The notes under the pieces were generated by a model. It was not told the DNA's origin, did no database searches, and was given only the letters and a program-made list of their open reading frames with translations. The position numbers and the translations under genes were made by a program. This document shows, piece after piece, positions 9,028 to 17,200 of a stretch of 34,305 nucleotides of DNA (positions are counted from its first letter, which is position 1; every line of letters begins with the position of its first letter). This DNA is from an uncultured Lachnospiraceae bacterium (GTDB lineage Bacteria; Bacillota; Clostridia; Lachnospirales; Lachnospiraceae). The DNA lies in the NCBI GenBank assembly GCA_902762905.1, contig CACWQE010000026.1:1-34305 (forward strand), given 5' to 3'.

Positions 9028-9058
9028 ATAGGGACATGGTAATGTGCCATGTCCCTAT
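9028..9058 (-). terminator. hairpin between secDF and recJ (terminator or processing site)
   Basis: A perfect 12-bp stem, ATAGGGACATGG (9028-9039) pairing with 9047-9058, with a 7-base loop. On the minus strand it is not followed by a convincing U-tract, so it may be an RNA processing or stabilising element rather than a strong intrinsic terminator. It lies just upstream of the recJ ribosome site. Confidence 0.55.
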
Positions 9059-9072
9059 ATATTTCTGATTCC

Positions 9073-11292
9073 TTATGCGTTCTTTGCTTTCTTCTTCGCT
9101 ACTTTCTTCGACCCGGTGTTTTTATCATTCTTACCCAACCTGGTCTTAAGCATATACCATAATGGACCGGTAATGCATACAGAAGAATATGCACCACAAA
9201 CGATACCACACATCAGAGTAAGTGCAAACTCTTTGATCGAAGTTACACCCATAATATACAATACAAATACCATTACAAATGTGGTAAGCGATGTATAGAT
9301 GGTTCTGGTCAATGTCTGTGAAATAGAAGTATCTACAATTGTTGCATAATTCTCTTTGCTCATCGTTACTATATTCTCACGGATACGGTCGAAGATAATG
9401 ATTGTCGCATTGATAGAATAACCAACGATCGTAAGCATACATGCAATGAATGTATTACCAACAGACAAACGTCCGATTGAATATACCGCAAATACGACTA
9501 ATACGTCATGCAATAAAGCAATAACAGCTGCCGCACCAAACTTCACATCACTAAACCGGATTGCAATATAGATCAACATTAATACAGTTGCAATCAATAC
9601 AGATACGATAGCATTTCTCTGCATCTCACTACTGATCGTAGAGCTGATATTCTCCATATTAAACTCTTTGATCTTAAAATTATCTTCTAACGCAGTCTGA
9701 ACTGCTTCTCTCTGATCATTCGAAAGCTCAGAAGTCTTGAATACGATCTCATTCGAATTCTGTACATTCTGCACCTGTACATCTGCTTCCGAAATATTAG
9801 CAGCCTTGGCAATTACCGGAAGAATATCACTTTCAGCCTTTGCCAGATCATATTTCTCTTCAAAATCAACAGTCATAGAAGTACCACCGGTAAACTCTAA
9901 GCTGTAATTCAAGGTAGAACCCGTCTTACCCTTGAACACCGGAAGTGCGATCAATCCTGCAGCAATTGCTACAAAAGAGATGACATAAGCAACTTTAGAG
10001 AACTTCACATATCCGCGAACCTTTGGCTCCTTCTTAGCACCGTATAACTTCGGATTCTGCAAACCTAATGTAAAGGCTGCCTTTAATAAATGTTTCGTTA
10101 CAAAAAGTGCCGTAAACATAGATAACGCAATACCAATACCTAATGTAAGGGCAAATCCCTTAATGGAACCAATACCCATAATATAAAGCACAACGGCTGC
10201 GATCAAGGTTGTAATATTACCATCTAAGATAGCAGATAATGCCTTATTAAATCCGGCATCAATTGCACTCTTAACAGATGCACCTTTTCCAAGCTCTTCC
10301 TTAATACGTGTAAAGATAATAACATTCGCATCTACCGCCATACCAACGGATAACACGATACCGGCAAGACCCGGCAATGTCAGACTGGCATTGAAACCAT
10401 TCAGACACAACAACATCAATACAACATAAGAGATCAATGCAAGCACGGAAATGGAACCAGGTAATAAATAAAGACCGATCATGATCACGGCGATGATCGC
10501 CATACCGATTGCTCCAGCTTTCAATGTTGTGCTAAGAGCATCTTTACCAAGTGTTGCTCCAACTTCATTCGAACGTAATTCTTCCAACGTTAACGGAAGA
10601 GCACCGATACGAATGGTCTGTGCAAGCTGTTCTGCCTCTTCATCATCCGCCATACCATTGATCACGGCACTACCACCTGTGATCGCTGTCTGAACCGTAG
10701 GTGCAGAAGCAACCTCACCATCATAAATGATATAGATACGTTTTCCAACATTTGCTGTTGTTGCATCTGCAAACTTCTTCGTACCTTCATCATTAAATGC
10801 AAGCTGTACCACATATTCCTGAACGGTTCCTGAGTTATCGATTGCTGCTGATGCATTCTTAACATCCGATCCAGTCAACAATGTCTCATATTCCTGTCCA
10901 GATGCAAACTTGCTGTAGTTATCTTCATCTACGAACTCCAAAGCTCCCGGCTTACCAAGTTCTTCCAGAATCTTGTTCGCATCACTTACACCAGGAATCT
11001 CAATACTGATTCGGTCGGAACCTTCTTTGTATACATTACTGTCTGTCGAATACACATCCGCACGCTGCTGTAAACGCTGAATGGTATCCCGGATGTCCTG
11101 CTCAGATGGATTGTCCTCCTTGATCTGATAGGTAATGCTGACACCACCTGCAAGGTCAAGACCTAAGATAATGTTCTCAGCCTTACCAATATGATGCTTT
11201 CCAAGTCCCTGCACTGCTGTATAAGTACCAAGTGCAAGCACAAGAAGAAAGATCACGATTGTCAGCACACTGTTTCTCTTTGCTTTCTTCAT
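9073..11292 (-). CDS. secDF: protein translocase subunit SecDF (fused)
   Basis: A 739-residue fusion of SecD and SecF, membrane proteins that use the proton motive force to help SecYEG complete protein export. The N-terminal half starts with a transmembrane segment (about 10-28), then the SecD signature LGLDLAGGVSITYQ. It has the P1 periplasmic region and a five-helix block containing the conserved GMAVDANVIIF motif. The second half contains the SecF signature LEFTGGTSM and a matching helix bundle with SINATIIIFDRIREN. The length is almost the same as B. subtilis SecDF. It starts 18 bases after the scfB stop with AAGGAG upstream, so co-transcription with the SCIFF maturase is likely, as is common in Clostridia. 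Confidence 0.95.
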   Translation of the reverse strand: MKKAKRNSVLTIVIFLLVLALGTYTAVQGLGKHHIGKAENIILGLDLAGGVSITYQIKEDNPSEQDIRDTIQRLQQRADVYSTDSNVYKEGSDRISIEIPGVSDANKILEELGKPGALEFVDEDNYSKFASGQEYETLLTGSDVKNASAAIDNSGTVQEYVVQLAFNDEGTKKFADATTANVGKRIYIIYDGEVASAPTVQTAITGGSAVINGMADDEEAEQLAQTIRIGALPLTLEELRSNEVGATLGKDALSTTLKAGAIGMAIIAVIMIGLYLLPGSISVLALISYVVLMLLCLNGFNASLTLPGLAGIVLSVGMAVDANVIIFTRIKEELGKGASVKSAIDAGFNKALSAILDGNITTLIAAVVLYIMGIGSIKGFALTLGIGIALSMFTALFVTKHLLKAAFTLGLQNPKLYGAKKEPKVRGYVKFSKVAYVISFVAIAAGLIALPVFKGKTGSTLNYSLEFTGGTSMTVDFEEKYDLAKAESDILPVIAKAANISEADVQVQNVQNSNEIVFKTSELSNDQREAVQTALEDNFKIKEFNMENISSTISSEMQRNAIVSVLIATVLMLIYIAIRFSDVKFGAAAVIALLHDVLVVFAVYSIGRLSVGNTFIACMLTIVGYSINATIIIFDRIRENIVTMSKENYATIVDTSISQTLTRTIYTSLTTFVMVFVLYIMGVTSIKEFALTLMCGIVCGAYSSVCITGPLWYMLKTRLGKNDKNTGSKKVAKKKAKNA

Positions 11293-11310
11293 TCCTTTAC
11301 TCTCCTTACT

Positions 11311-12657
11311 TTAGGCTAACGCCGCCTTTATCATGATTGCACATTCTACACGTTTGCGTTCTAATTCACAGCCAATGTCATATGCATCCAGTAAATTACC
11401 ATGGAAGTTATATGAGTTTGCTGCACATCCCCCACTACAGTAGAATCTTGCAAAACAATCTTTGCATTTATCCTTTGCATATACGTTGCAAAGCTTAAAT
11501 TCATCCACGATATCCGTCTTCTCAATTCCGGTATCCACATTGCCAAGTTTGAATTGTTCCATTCCGACAAACTGATGACATGGATACAGGTCACCCCAAG
11601 GAGTAACCGCTAAATATTCTGTTCCGGAACCACAACCGGATAATCTCTTATATAAACATGGACCACCTGTCATATCGATCATGAAGTGGAAGAAATTAAA
11701 TCCATTGCCTTCCTTCTCTCTCTTCACCATCTCTTTGGCCAATGCGTCGTATTCTTCAAACAACTTCGGCAGATCTTCTTCCCGGATCGCATAATCCATA
11801 TCATCCGGTGCCACAACCGGCTCAGCAGAGATCTGCTTAAAGCCCATATCCGCTAAATGCAGAACGTCTTTGGAAAAATCAAGATTATAATGAGTAAATG
11901 TACCACGCACATAATAGTTTGTCTGATTCCGCATCTTAGCCATCTTCTTGAACTTATCTATGATCAGATCATAACTGCCCTTACCATTACGGGTTGGACG
12001 CATAAAATCATGTACTTCTTTTCGTCCGTCGATACTTAAGACCACATTTGCCATCTCTTTGTTCGCAAACTCCATGACGTCATCGGTCAATAACATACCA
12101 TTCGTCGTTAATGTGAACCGGAACTTCTTGTTGAATTCTTTCTCTTTGCTTCTTCCATATGCAACCAGATCCTTCACAACATCAAAGTTCATAAGTGGTT
12201 CTCCACCAAAGAAGTCCACCTCTAAGTTCACACGATTACCAGAATTGGCGATCAGGAAATCCAATGCCTTCTTACCAACCTCGTAACTCATCAAAGCTCT
12301 GCCACCATGATACTCGCCTTCTTCTGCAAAGCAATACTTGCAGGCAAGATTACAATCATGTGCAATATGCAGGCATAATGCTTTGACAACGGTCTTCCGT
12401 TTCTTGAAATCAATAATCGCATCCTTATATACGTCTTCCGTGAATAACTGCCCAGCTTCCTTAAGCTCTGTTATCTCGTCATATGCTTCCCGTATCTCTT
12501 CTGCCGGATACTTAGTTAGTCGCTTAATGATCTCATCTAAATCTAATTCTTCATACAAAGCTATCACATCATATACCAGATCATCTACCACATGAACAGA
12601 GCCACTGCAGACATCTAATACAATGTTATAGCCATTATTCTTATACTGATGTATCAC
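11311..12657 (-). CDS. scfB: thioether cross-link-forming SCIFF peptide maturase (radical SAM/SPASM)
   Basis: Radical SAM enzyme that installs a Cys-Thr thioether bridge in the six-cysteine SCIFF peptide encoded just upstream. The [4Fe-4S] motif CNLACKYC has cysteines at 102, 106 and 109 from the chosen start, followed by FAEEG. The C-terminal SPASM region carries many cysteines (GCGSGTEYLAVTPWG..YPCH, then CNVYAKDKCKDC, YCSGGCA) for two auxiliary clusters. I chose the GTG at 12657, giving 448 residues, because AAGAGG lies nine bases upstream and the family begins with an IHxYxxNGxN segment. The frame extends to a GTG at 12720 but that site has no ribosome site and would lie on the scfA hairpin tail. 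Co-oriented with scfA and secDF. Confidence 0.94.
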   Translation of the reverse strand: MIHQYKNNGYNIVLDVCSGSVHVVDDLVYDVIALYEELDLDEIIKRLTKYPAEEIREAYDEITELKEAGQLFTEDVYKDAIIDFKKRKTVVKALCLHIAHDCNLACKYCFAEEGEYHGGRALMSYEVGKKALDFLIANSGNRVNLEVDFFGGEPLMNFDVVKDLVAYGRSKEKEFNKKFRFTLTTNGMLLTDDVMEFANKEMANVVLSIDGRKEVHDFMRPTRNGKGSYDLIIDKFKKMAKMRNQTNYYVRGTFTHYNLDFSKDVLHLADMGFKQISAEPVVAPDDMDYAIREEDLPKLFEEYDALAKEMVKREKEGNGFNFFHFMIDMTGGPCLYKRLSGCGSGTEYLAVTPWGDLYPCHQFVGMEQFKLGNVDTGIEKTDIVDEFKLCNVYAKDKCKDCFARFYCSGGCAANSYNFHGNLLDAYDIGCELERKRVECAIMIKAALA

Positions 12658-12731
12658 TTCTATATACCTCTTAATTCCATCTATGTAAAGGGTGTTCCTA
12701 TCCTTCTCACATAGATACACAAAAACGAAAC

Positions 12732-12765
12732 GAAAGAGGACAGCCTAAATACAAGCGGTCCTCTT
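12732..12765 (-). terminator. terminator/attenuator between scfA and scfB
   Basis: Stem AAAGAGGAC (12732-12740) pairs perfectly with 12757-12765, and inner GC pairs extend it. On the minus strand it is followed by the T-rich run CGTTTCGTTTT. It lies 28 bases after the scfA stop. A leaky terminator here would give much more precursor peptide mRNA than maturase mRNA, a frequent layout in peptide natural-product loci. Confidence 0.75.
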
Positions 12766-12792
12766 TATTCCATTCCCATACCAGAAAATGTA

Positions 12793-12933
12793 TTATTTGT
12801 TCTCACAAGTCTGGTTACCAACTGTACAAGATGTCTTGCAAGCTGACTGACAAGATGTCTGACACTCGCCGCATCCACCTTTTTCCATTGTACTCTTCAA
12901 AGTCTTGTCTGTTAAAGTCTTAATATGTTTCAT
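12793..12933 (-). CDS. scfA: six-cysteine SCIFF peptide precursor
   Basis: A 46-residue ribosomal peptide precursor of the SCIFF family (six cysteines in forty-five residues), found almost universally in Clostridia. The leader is MKHIKTLTDKTLKSTMEKGG; the core starts CGECQTSCQ and holds Cys21, 24, 28, 32, 36 and 43, with Thr residues between them as candidates for the thioether bridge made by ScfB. The ATG at 12933 has TGAGG about nine bases upstream, and a strong promoter lies at 12998-13026. A hairpin terminator follows the stop, then scfB. The biological role of mature SCIFF is not established. It is too short for most ORF finders but the family match is unmistakable. Confidence 0.96.
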   Translation of the reverse strand: MKHIKTLTDKTLKSTMEKGGCGECQTSCQSACKTSCTVGNQTCENK

Positions 12934-12997
12934 CTCATATACCTCACATTCATAATAGTATTCGGAAATCGCTCCCGAACCAATACATATTTCATTA

Positions 12998-13026
12998 AGT
13001 ATAACACATGCATTATCTTAGGTCAA
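12998..13026 (-). promoter_or_regulatory. sigma-A promoter for scfA
   Basis: TTGACC (13021-13026), a 17-base spacer and TATACT (12998-13003) on the minus strand, about 65 bases upstream of the scfA ATG and just after the stop of the upstream membrane-protein gene. This is one of the best sigma-A matches in the window and suggests high expression of the precursor. Confidence 0.78.
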
Positions 13027-13059
13027 CGCTTATTATTCCTCGCTTTTCATCCATTTATT

Positions 13060-13422
13060 TCAACTTAGCATACCACCTAACAGTCCTCCACCAACGCACA
13101 ACGCTGCCGTTGTCATATTCGCAGTACTTGCAACCTGAAATACCTGCCCAACTGCAATCGCCACGATGGAAATGATCAGGATATACAAAATGCCAAGTAG
13201 CAATCCCCATACAAACTTACGCTCTTTCACCGCCTTGCCTGTAATAAACGCTCCGATAAATGTTACCAGCACATAGATTGCTACGATTGCAATATCTGTC
13301 ACCGATTCACTCAGACCAAACCGGAACACCAGAAAAGCAAGTAACGCAAGCAACACCCCTGTCACCGCATACGCCACGATCAGGCCCTTCACAACAATTG
13401 TAAATTTTCTTCCTATACTCAT
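13060..13422 (-). CDS. TIGR04086-family membrane protein (YrzE-like)
   Basis: A 120-residue integral membrane protein with four predicted helices and Gly/Ala-rich turns (roughly 8-35, 40-60, 68-92, 98-118). The sequence and its position beside scfA-scfB-secDF fit the TIGR04086 family, a conserved clostridial membrane protein of unknown function. I chose the ATG at 13422 because GAGGAG lies eight bases upstream; an in-frame start further up (13464) has no such site. It could be involved with Sec export or SCIFF handling by association only. Confidence 0.75.
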   Translation of the reverse strand: MSIGRKFTIVVKGLIVAYAVTGVLLALLAFLVFRFGLSESVTDIAIVAIYVLVTFIGAFITGKAVKERKFVWGLLLGILYILIISIVAIAVGQVFQVASTANMTTAALCVGGGLLGGMLS

Positions 13423-13542
13423 ACATCCACACTCCTCGCCCTGCAAGCTTTCTTGTTCCTGCACTCAGTTGGATTTCTCGAATCCCTTTGCACTAATGCA
13501 ATATATGAATTCAAATGTGGATATATTCATCAAATGTCAGAT

Positions 13543-14202
13543 TTATATTCCCTTATTCAATAATTCAATGACATCAAACAACGAATTATATATCTGGTCT
13601 GCCAATGGTCGAATCTCATCGGTTGGTTGGATCAGGTCAATCACCATAATCGTGTAAAGTCCCGCTGCCGAAGAAGACTTCACGCCATTAATAGAATCTT
13701 CAATTCCAATTGCCTCTTGCGGCTGCACACCAAGATCTTCGCAGGCTTTCAGATAGATATCCGGTGCCGGCTTGCCGTTTGGTACAACTCCACCATACAC
13801 AATGGCATCAAATACATTCAGGATTCCTGCGCGTTCTAAGTTCTTGCTTGCCCGTTCCTTCGCTGTCGAAGTCGCAAGTGCGATCCGGTATCCATTCTGC
13901 TTCAGATATGCAAACAATTCCTTCACACCCGGTTTCATATCCAGACCATCTCTCGCAATCTCGGCATCCATCCGATCCATCGTCTTCGCACGGAACGTTC
14001 CATAATCAAAGTCCTCTCCAAAATGATCTTTCATTAATCTTTCATTATGCTGCCTGGTTGCTCCCGCAATATGGTTACAGAGATCTTCCATCTCATCTTC
14101 CGGGATGCCATACTCCTTACCGGTGATCATCCAATGCTTTCGATATAGTTTCTCTGAATCAAAGATAACACCATCCATATCAAATACTGCTGCTTTTATC
14201 AT
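13543..14202 (-). CDS. HAD-superfamily hydrolase, beta-phosphoglucomutase-like
   Basis: A 219-residue haloacid dehalogenase-like phosphatase or phosphoglucomutase. Motif I is FDMDGVIFDS with nucleophile Asp8 and acid Asp10; motif II is ATSTAKE; the Lys of GKPAPDIY and motif III GIEDSINGV follow. The alpha-helical cap between about residues 15 and 85 fits the PGMB/YniC subgroup. Substrate cannot be told: sugar phosphates are likely. The ATG at 14202 overlaps the stop of the giant Ig-like gene by four bases (ATGA), so it is probably translated by coupling as the last gene of the kinase/surface-protein cluster. A direct link to that system is not shown by sequence. Confidence 0.87.
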   Translation of the reverse strand: MIKAAVFDMDGVIFDSEKLYRKHWMITGKEYGIPEDEMEDLCNHIAGATRQHNERLMKDHFGEDFDYGTFRAKTMDRMDAEIARDGLDMKPGVKELFAYLKQNGYRIALATSTAKERASKNLERAGILNVFDAIVYGGVVPNGKPAPDIYLKACEDLGVQPQEAIGIEDSINGVKSSSAAGLYTIMVIDLIQPTDEIRPLADQIYNSLFDVIELLNKGI

Positions 14203-17200
14203 ATCTTTTCTTCTTCCTTTTCTTTTCGAATACTTCTTACCCAAAGCCAGATACATGTCATAACAATGAGTCCACCCATAATAGCAAATAAAATTATAGT
14301 AGTCAATGGATTATGATAAGTAAATTGTATCGTACGTACCACATGATTACCTGCTTTATCAATACATTCTACATCAATATGGTAGCTTCCATATTCTGTA
14401 TAATCTAATTGTCTGGTATCTGCATCATATTCCACACCATTCATGGAAACCGCTGTAATCTCATCTTCCGGATTCGTAAGCGATAATGTGACACTTCCAC
14501 TTTCTGTCACTGACTGTCCATCCTTTACACCTGTAAAGATTACTTTCGGTGCCGTATGGTCAATAATAAATTCTGCATTCTCTGTACTCTTATGTCCTAA
14601 TTCATCCTGTACTTCTACCGAAAGATTATACTTTCCTTCTTCTGTCACCGGCGTTACTCCGTCGTATTCAATTCCATTTAACAAAATCCGGTATGATACC
14701 ACCGTAAGATCTTTGAATACCTCTTCTAACGTATCTGCAATCTTGAATTCCTGATAGTAGCCTCCCTGATACTGAGCAACTTTATGAATCTCCGGTCTCG
14801 TCTGATCTAATATGAAATGAATCTCTTTCTCATCCTGATTGCCCGCCTCATCCTTCGTAGAAATGGAAAAATCGTATATACCATCCTTACTAAAGGTCTG
14901 TGTCAGACTGCTCAACTTCGCAGTATTGGCAATTGCCGGCAATTCCAACTCTTCTACATTACCGTTGATATCCTGTCTGGTTCCCTGTATGGTAATATGA
15001 TTACCTGCATAATAAGACTCTTCTACTGCAAATCGTACCGTAACCGGCCGGTTCCACTGTTCATAATTCGAAGTACCCGTAATCTGAATCTCCGGCTTGG
15101 TCTGGTCAACAGAAAAGGAAATCTTTCTCGTCTTTGCCACATTCCCTGCGCGGTCTTTTGCCGTAAAGGTAATGTCATACGTTCCATCTTCTTCAAATGT
15201 CCGGCTCAAAGTAGAATGTTTTGCTTTCTTTGGGAACGACGTTACTTCCGAACGGGTTGTCCCCCCATCTAACGTCTTCTCAATCCGAATGGAAGCATCC
15301 GTTGTCGTATAGAACGAATCGGTAAGATCAAACTGCAACGTAACTGCATTGCCATTCATGGATCCATTCTCTATACCTGATATTGCCAGTTTCGGTGCCG
15401 TCTTATCTACCACAAATCGAAGGGTATTCGACTTCGTCCGGTTTCCTGCACTGTCTGTCGTAACAGCATAGACCTGATATCGCCCCTCCCTGCCAAAACG
15501 TCTTGTGCACTGATCCTCATACTTTCGCATCGTAAATGCAGCATACTTTTCTTTGTATGTCTTACCATCTAAGGTTCTTGTTACATAATATTCCGTCTTT
15601 GTATTCTTAAAGGATACATCTTCTACCTCTGTCTTAACCGTCTGCGTCTTATTATAATGCGTACCATTCTGTACGCCGGAAAGTTTGATCACAGGAGGCT
15701 CTTTATCAATATAAACCTGTCTTGATGCTTCGCTTTCTGTTCCATTATTATTCATAACCTGAATGTCAACCGTATAACCGGACACTTTATCCGCTGTCTT
15801 TGTTGCAGTCAGATCATAGGTATATTCTTTGACAAACTCGGTAAATTCTATCTTCTTGACTTCTTTGCCATCAATGGAATACGTTACTTCCTTAAGTCCC
15901 GACTTATTATCTGCCACCTTCGTATGGAATGTCACATCACGGCTTTGCCATTTCGTATAATCCAGATCACAATCCATAACAATCTCCGGCTTATCTGTAT
16001 TCTGTATCATTCGAATTGTCTGTGCATTCGACTCGTTGCGTAACCGGTCATTCGCCCATAAGGTGATTACTCCATCATATTCAGTCAATATCACATCAGA
16101 AGGAACATACACGTAATAATATCCCTGTTCCCCTTTTCTTGCCATATAAAGCGGTGCATCCGCCAACCGGTCTTTTGCTTCTCCAAGAGTGACATAGACA
16201 TACGAATCCTCTACACCAACCACCTGATCCGTCACCTGAAATTTCACCTGAATCATCTGATTGCTGAAAATTATTCCATACTTTGGCGCAAGCAATCCAT
16301 ACACATCAGAATAACTAATATCTGAGATAACCGGTGCCGTATGATCGATTGAAAATGTGATTGTCTGAGCAATACCTGCATTACCAGCCTTATCTACCCC
16401 TTCTAAGGTAACCTCATAATTACCTTCGGTAGTATATGTAGAGGTCTTGGTTGTTATATAATCCTGCTGCTTGTCAGCATCACATCCTGTCTTAGTCCAG
16501 TCTGCCGCATTCTGCTCCACAAAGACTTCATTTGTTCCTGCAAGATCGGTTCTTCGGACCGTCACTTTATATTGATCAAAATCATGATTCTTATCCAAAG
16601 ACCGGTAAGTCAGCGAAACTGCATCTCTGGTCATCTTGCCGGATTCAATTCCCTCGATCGATAACTTCGGACTTGTCTTATCCACTACAATATCTCTTGC
16701 TACCGGCGCGGATTCATTCCCTGCCTTATCCTTTCCTGTCAACAATACCGCATACTTTCCCTCTGCTGTATACGGAATATTCGTTAAGAATTGATACGGA
16801 GATGAGGTAATGGCAAATGCCTCATCCTGAACAATGGTATTTTCCAACTCTCCTTTTACAAAGATATACGTACTTGGGCTTGGAAAATGATCCGTCACCT
16901 GCACGTCTAACCTCGCATCCTCATTCACATAATAAGTGCCGTCCGGATTCGCAAACTGTTCCGGCTGCATTCTTCCTTTCAGAATTCTTACCGATTCTAT
17001 CACTGGTGGCTGTTTATCAATTGCAAACTTTAGTGTATTCGACGTCGTCTTATTACCTGCGCCATCCGTTGTGACTGCATAGACCTCATAATATCCTTCC
17101 TGTGAAAATGTCTGTTTATCCAAATCCTCATACTGATCCGATACAAAATCATCCCAGGCAACGGTTCTGCTTTGTCCGTCATATCGACATGTCACATAGT

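Noticed and set aside
13710..14126. 138-codon plus-strand open frame opposite the HAD gene
   Set aside because: Antisense to a gene with all HAD motifs; low-complexity His/Pro/Ser composition.
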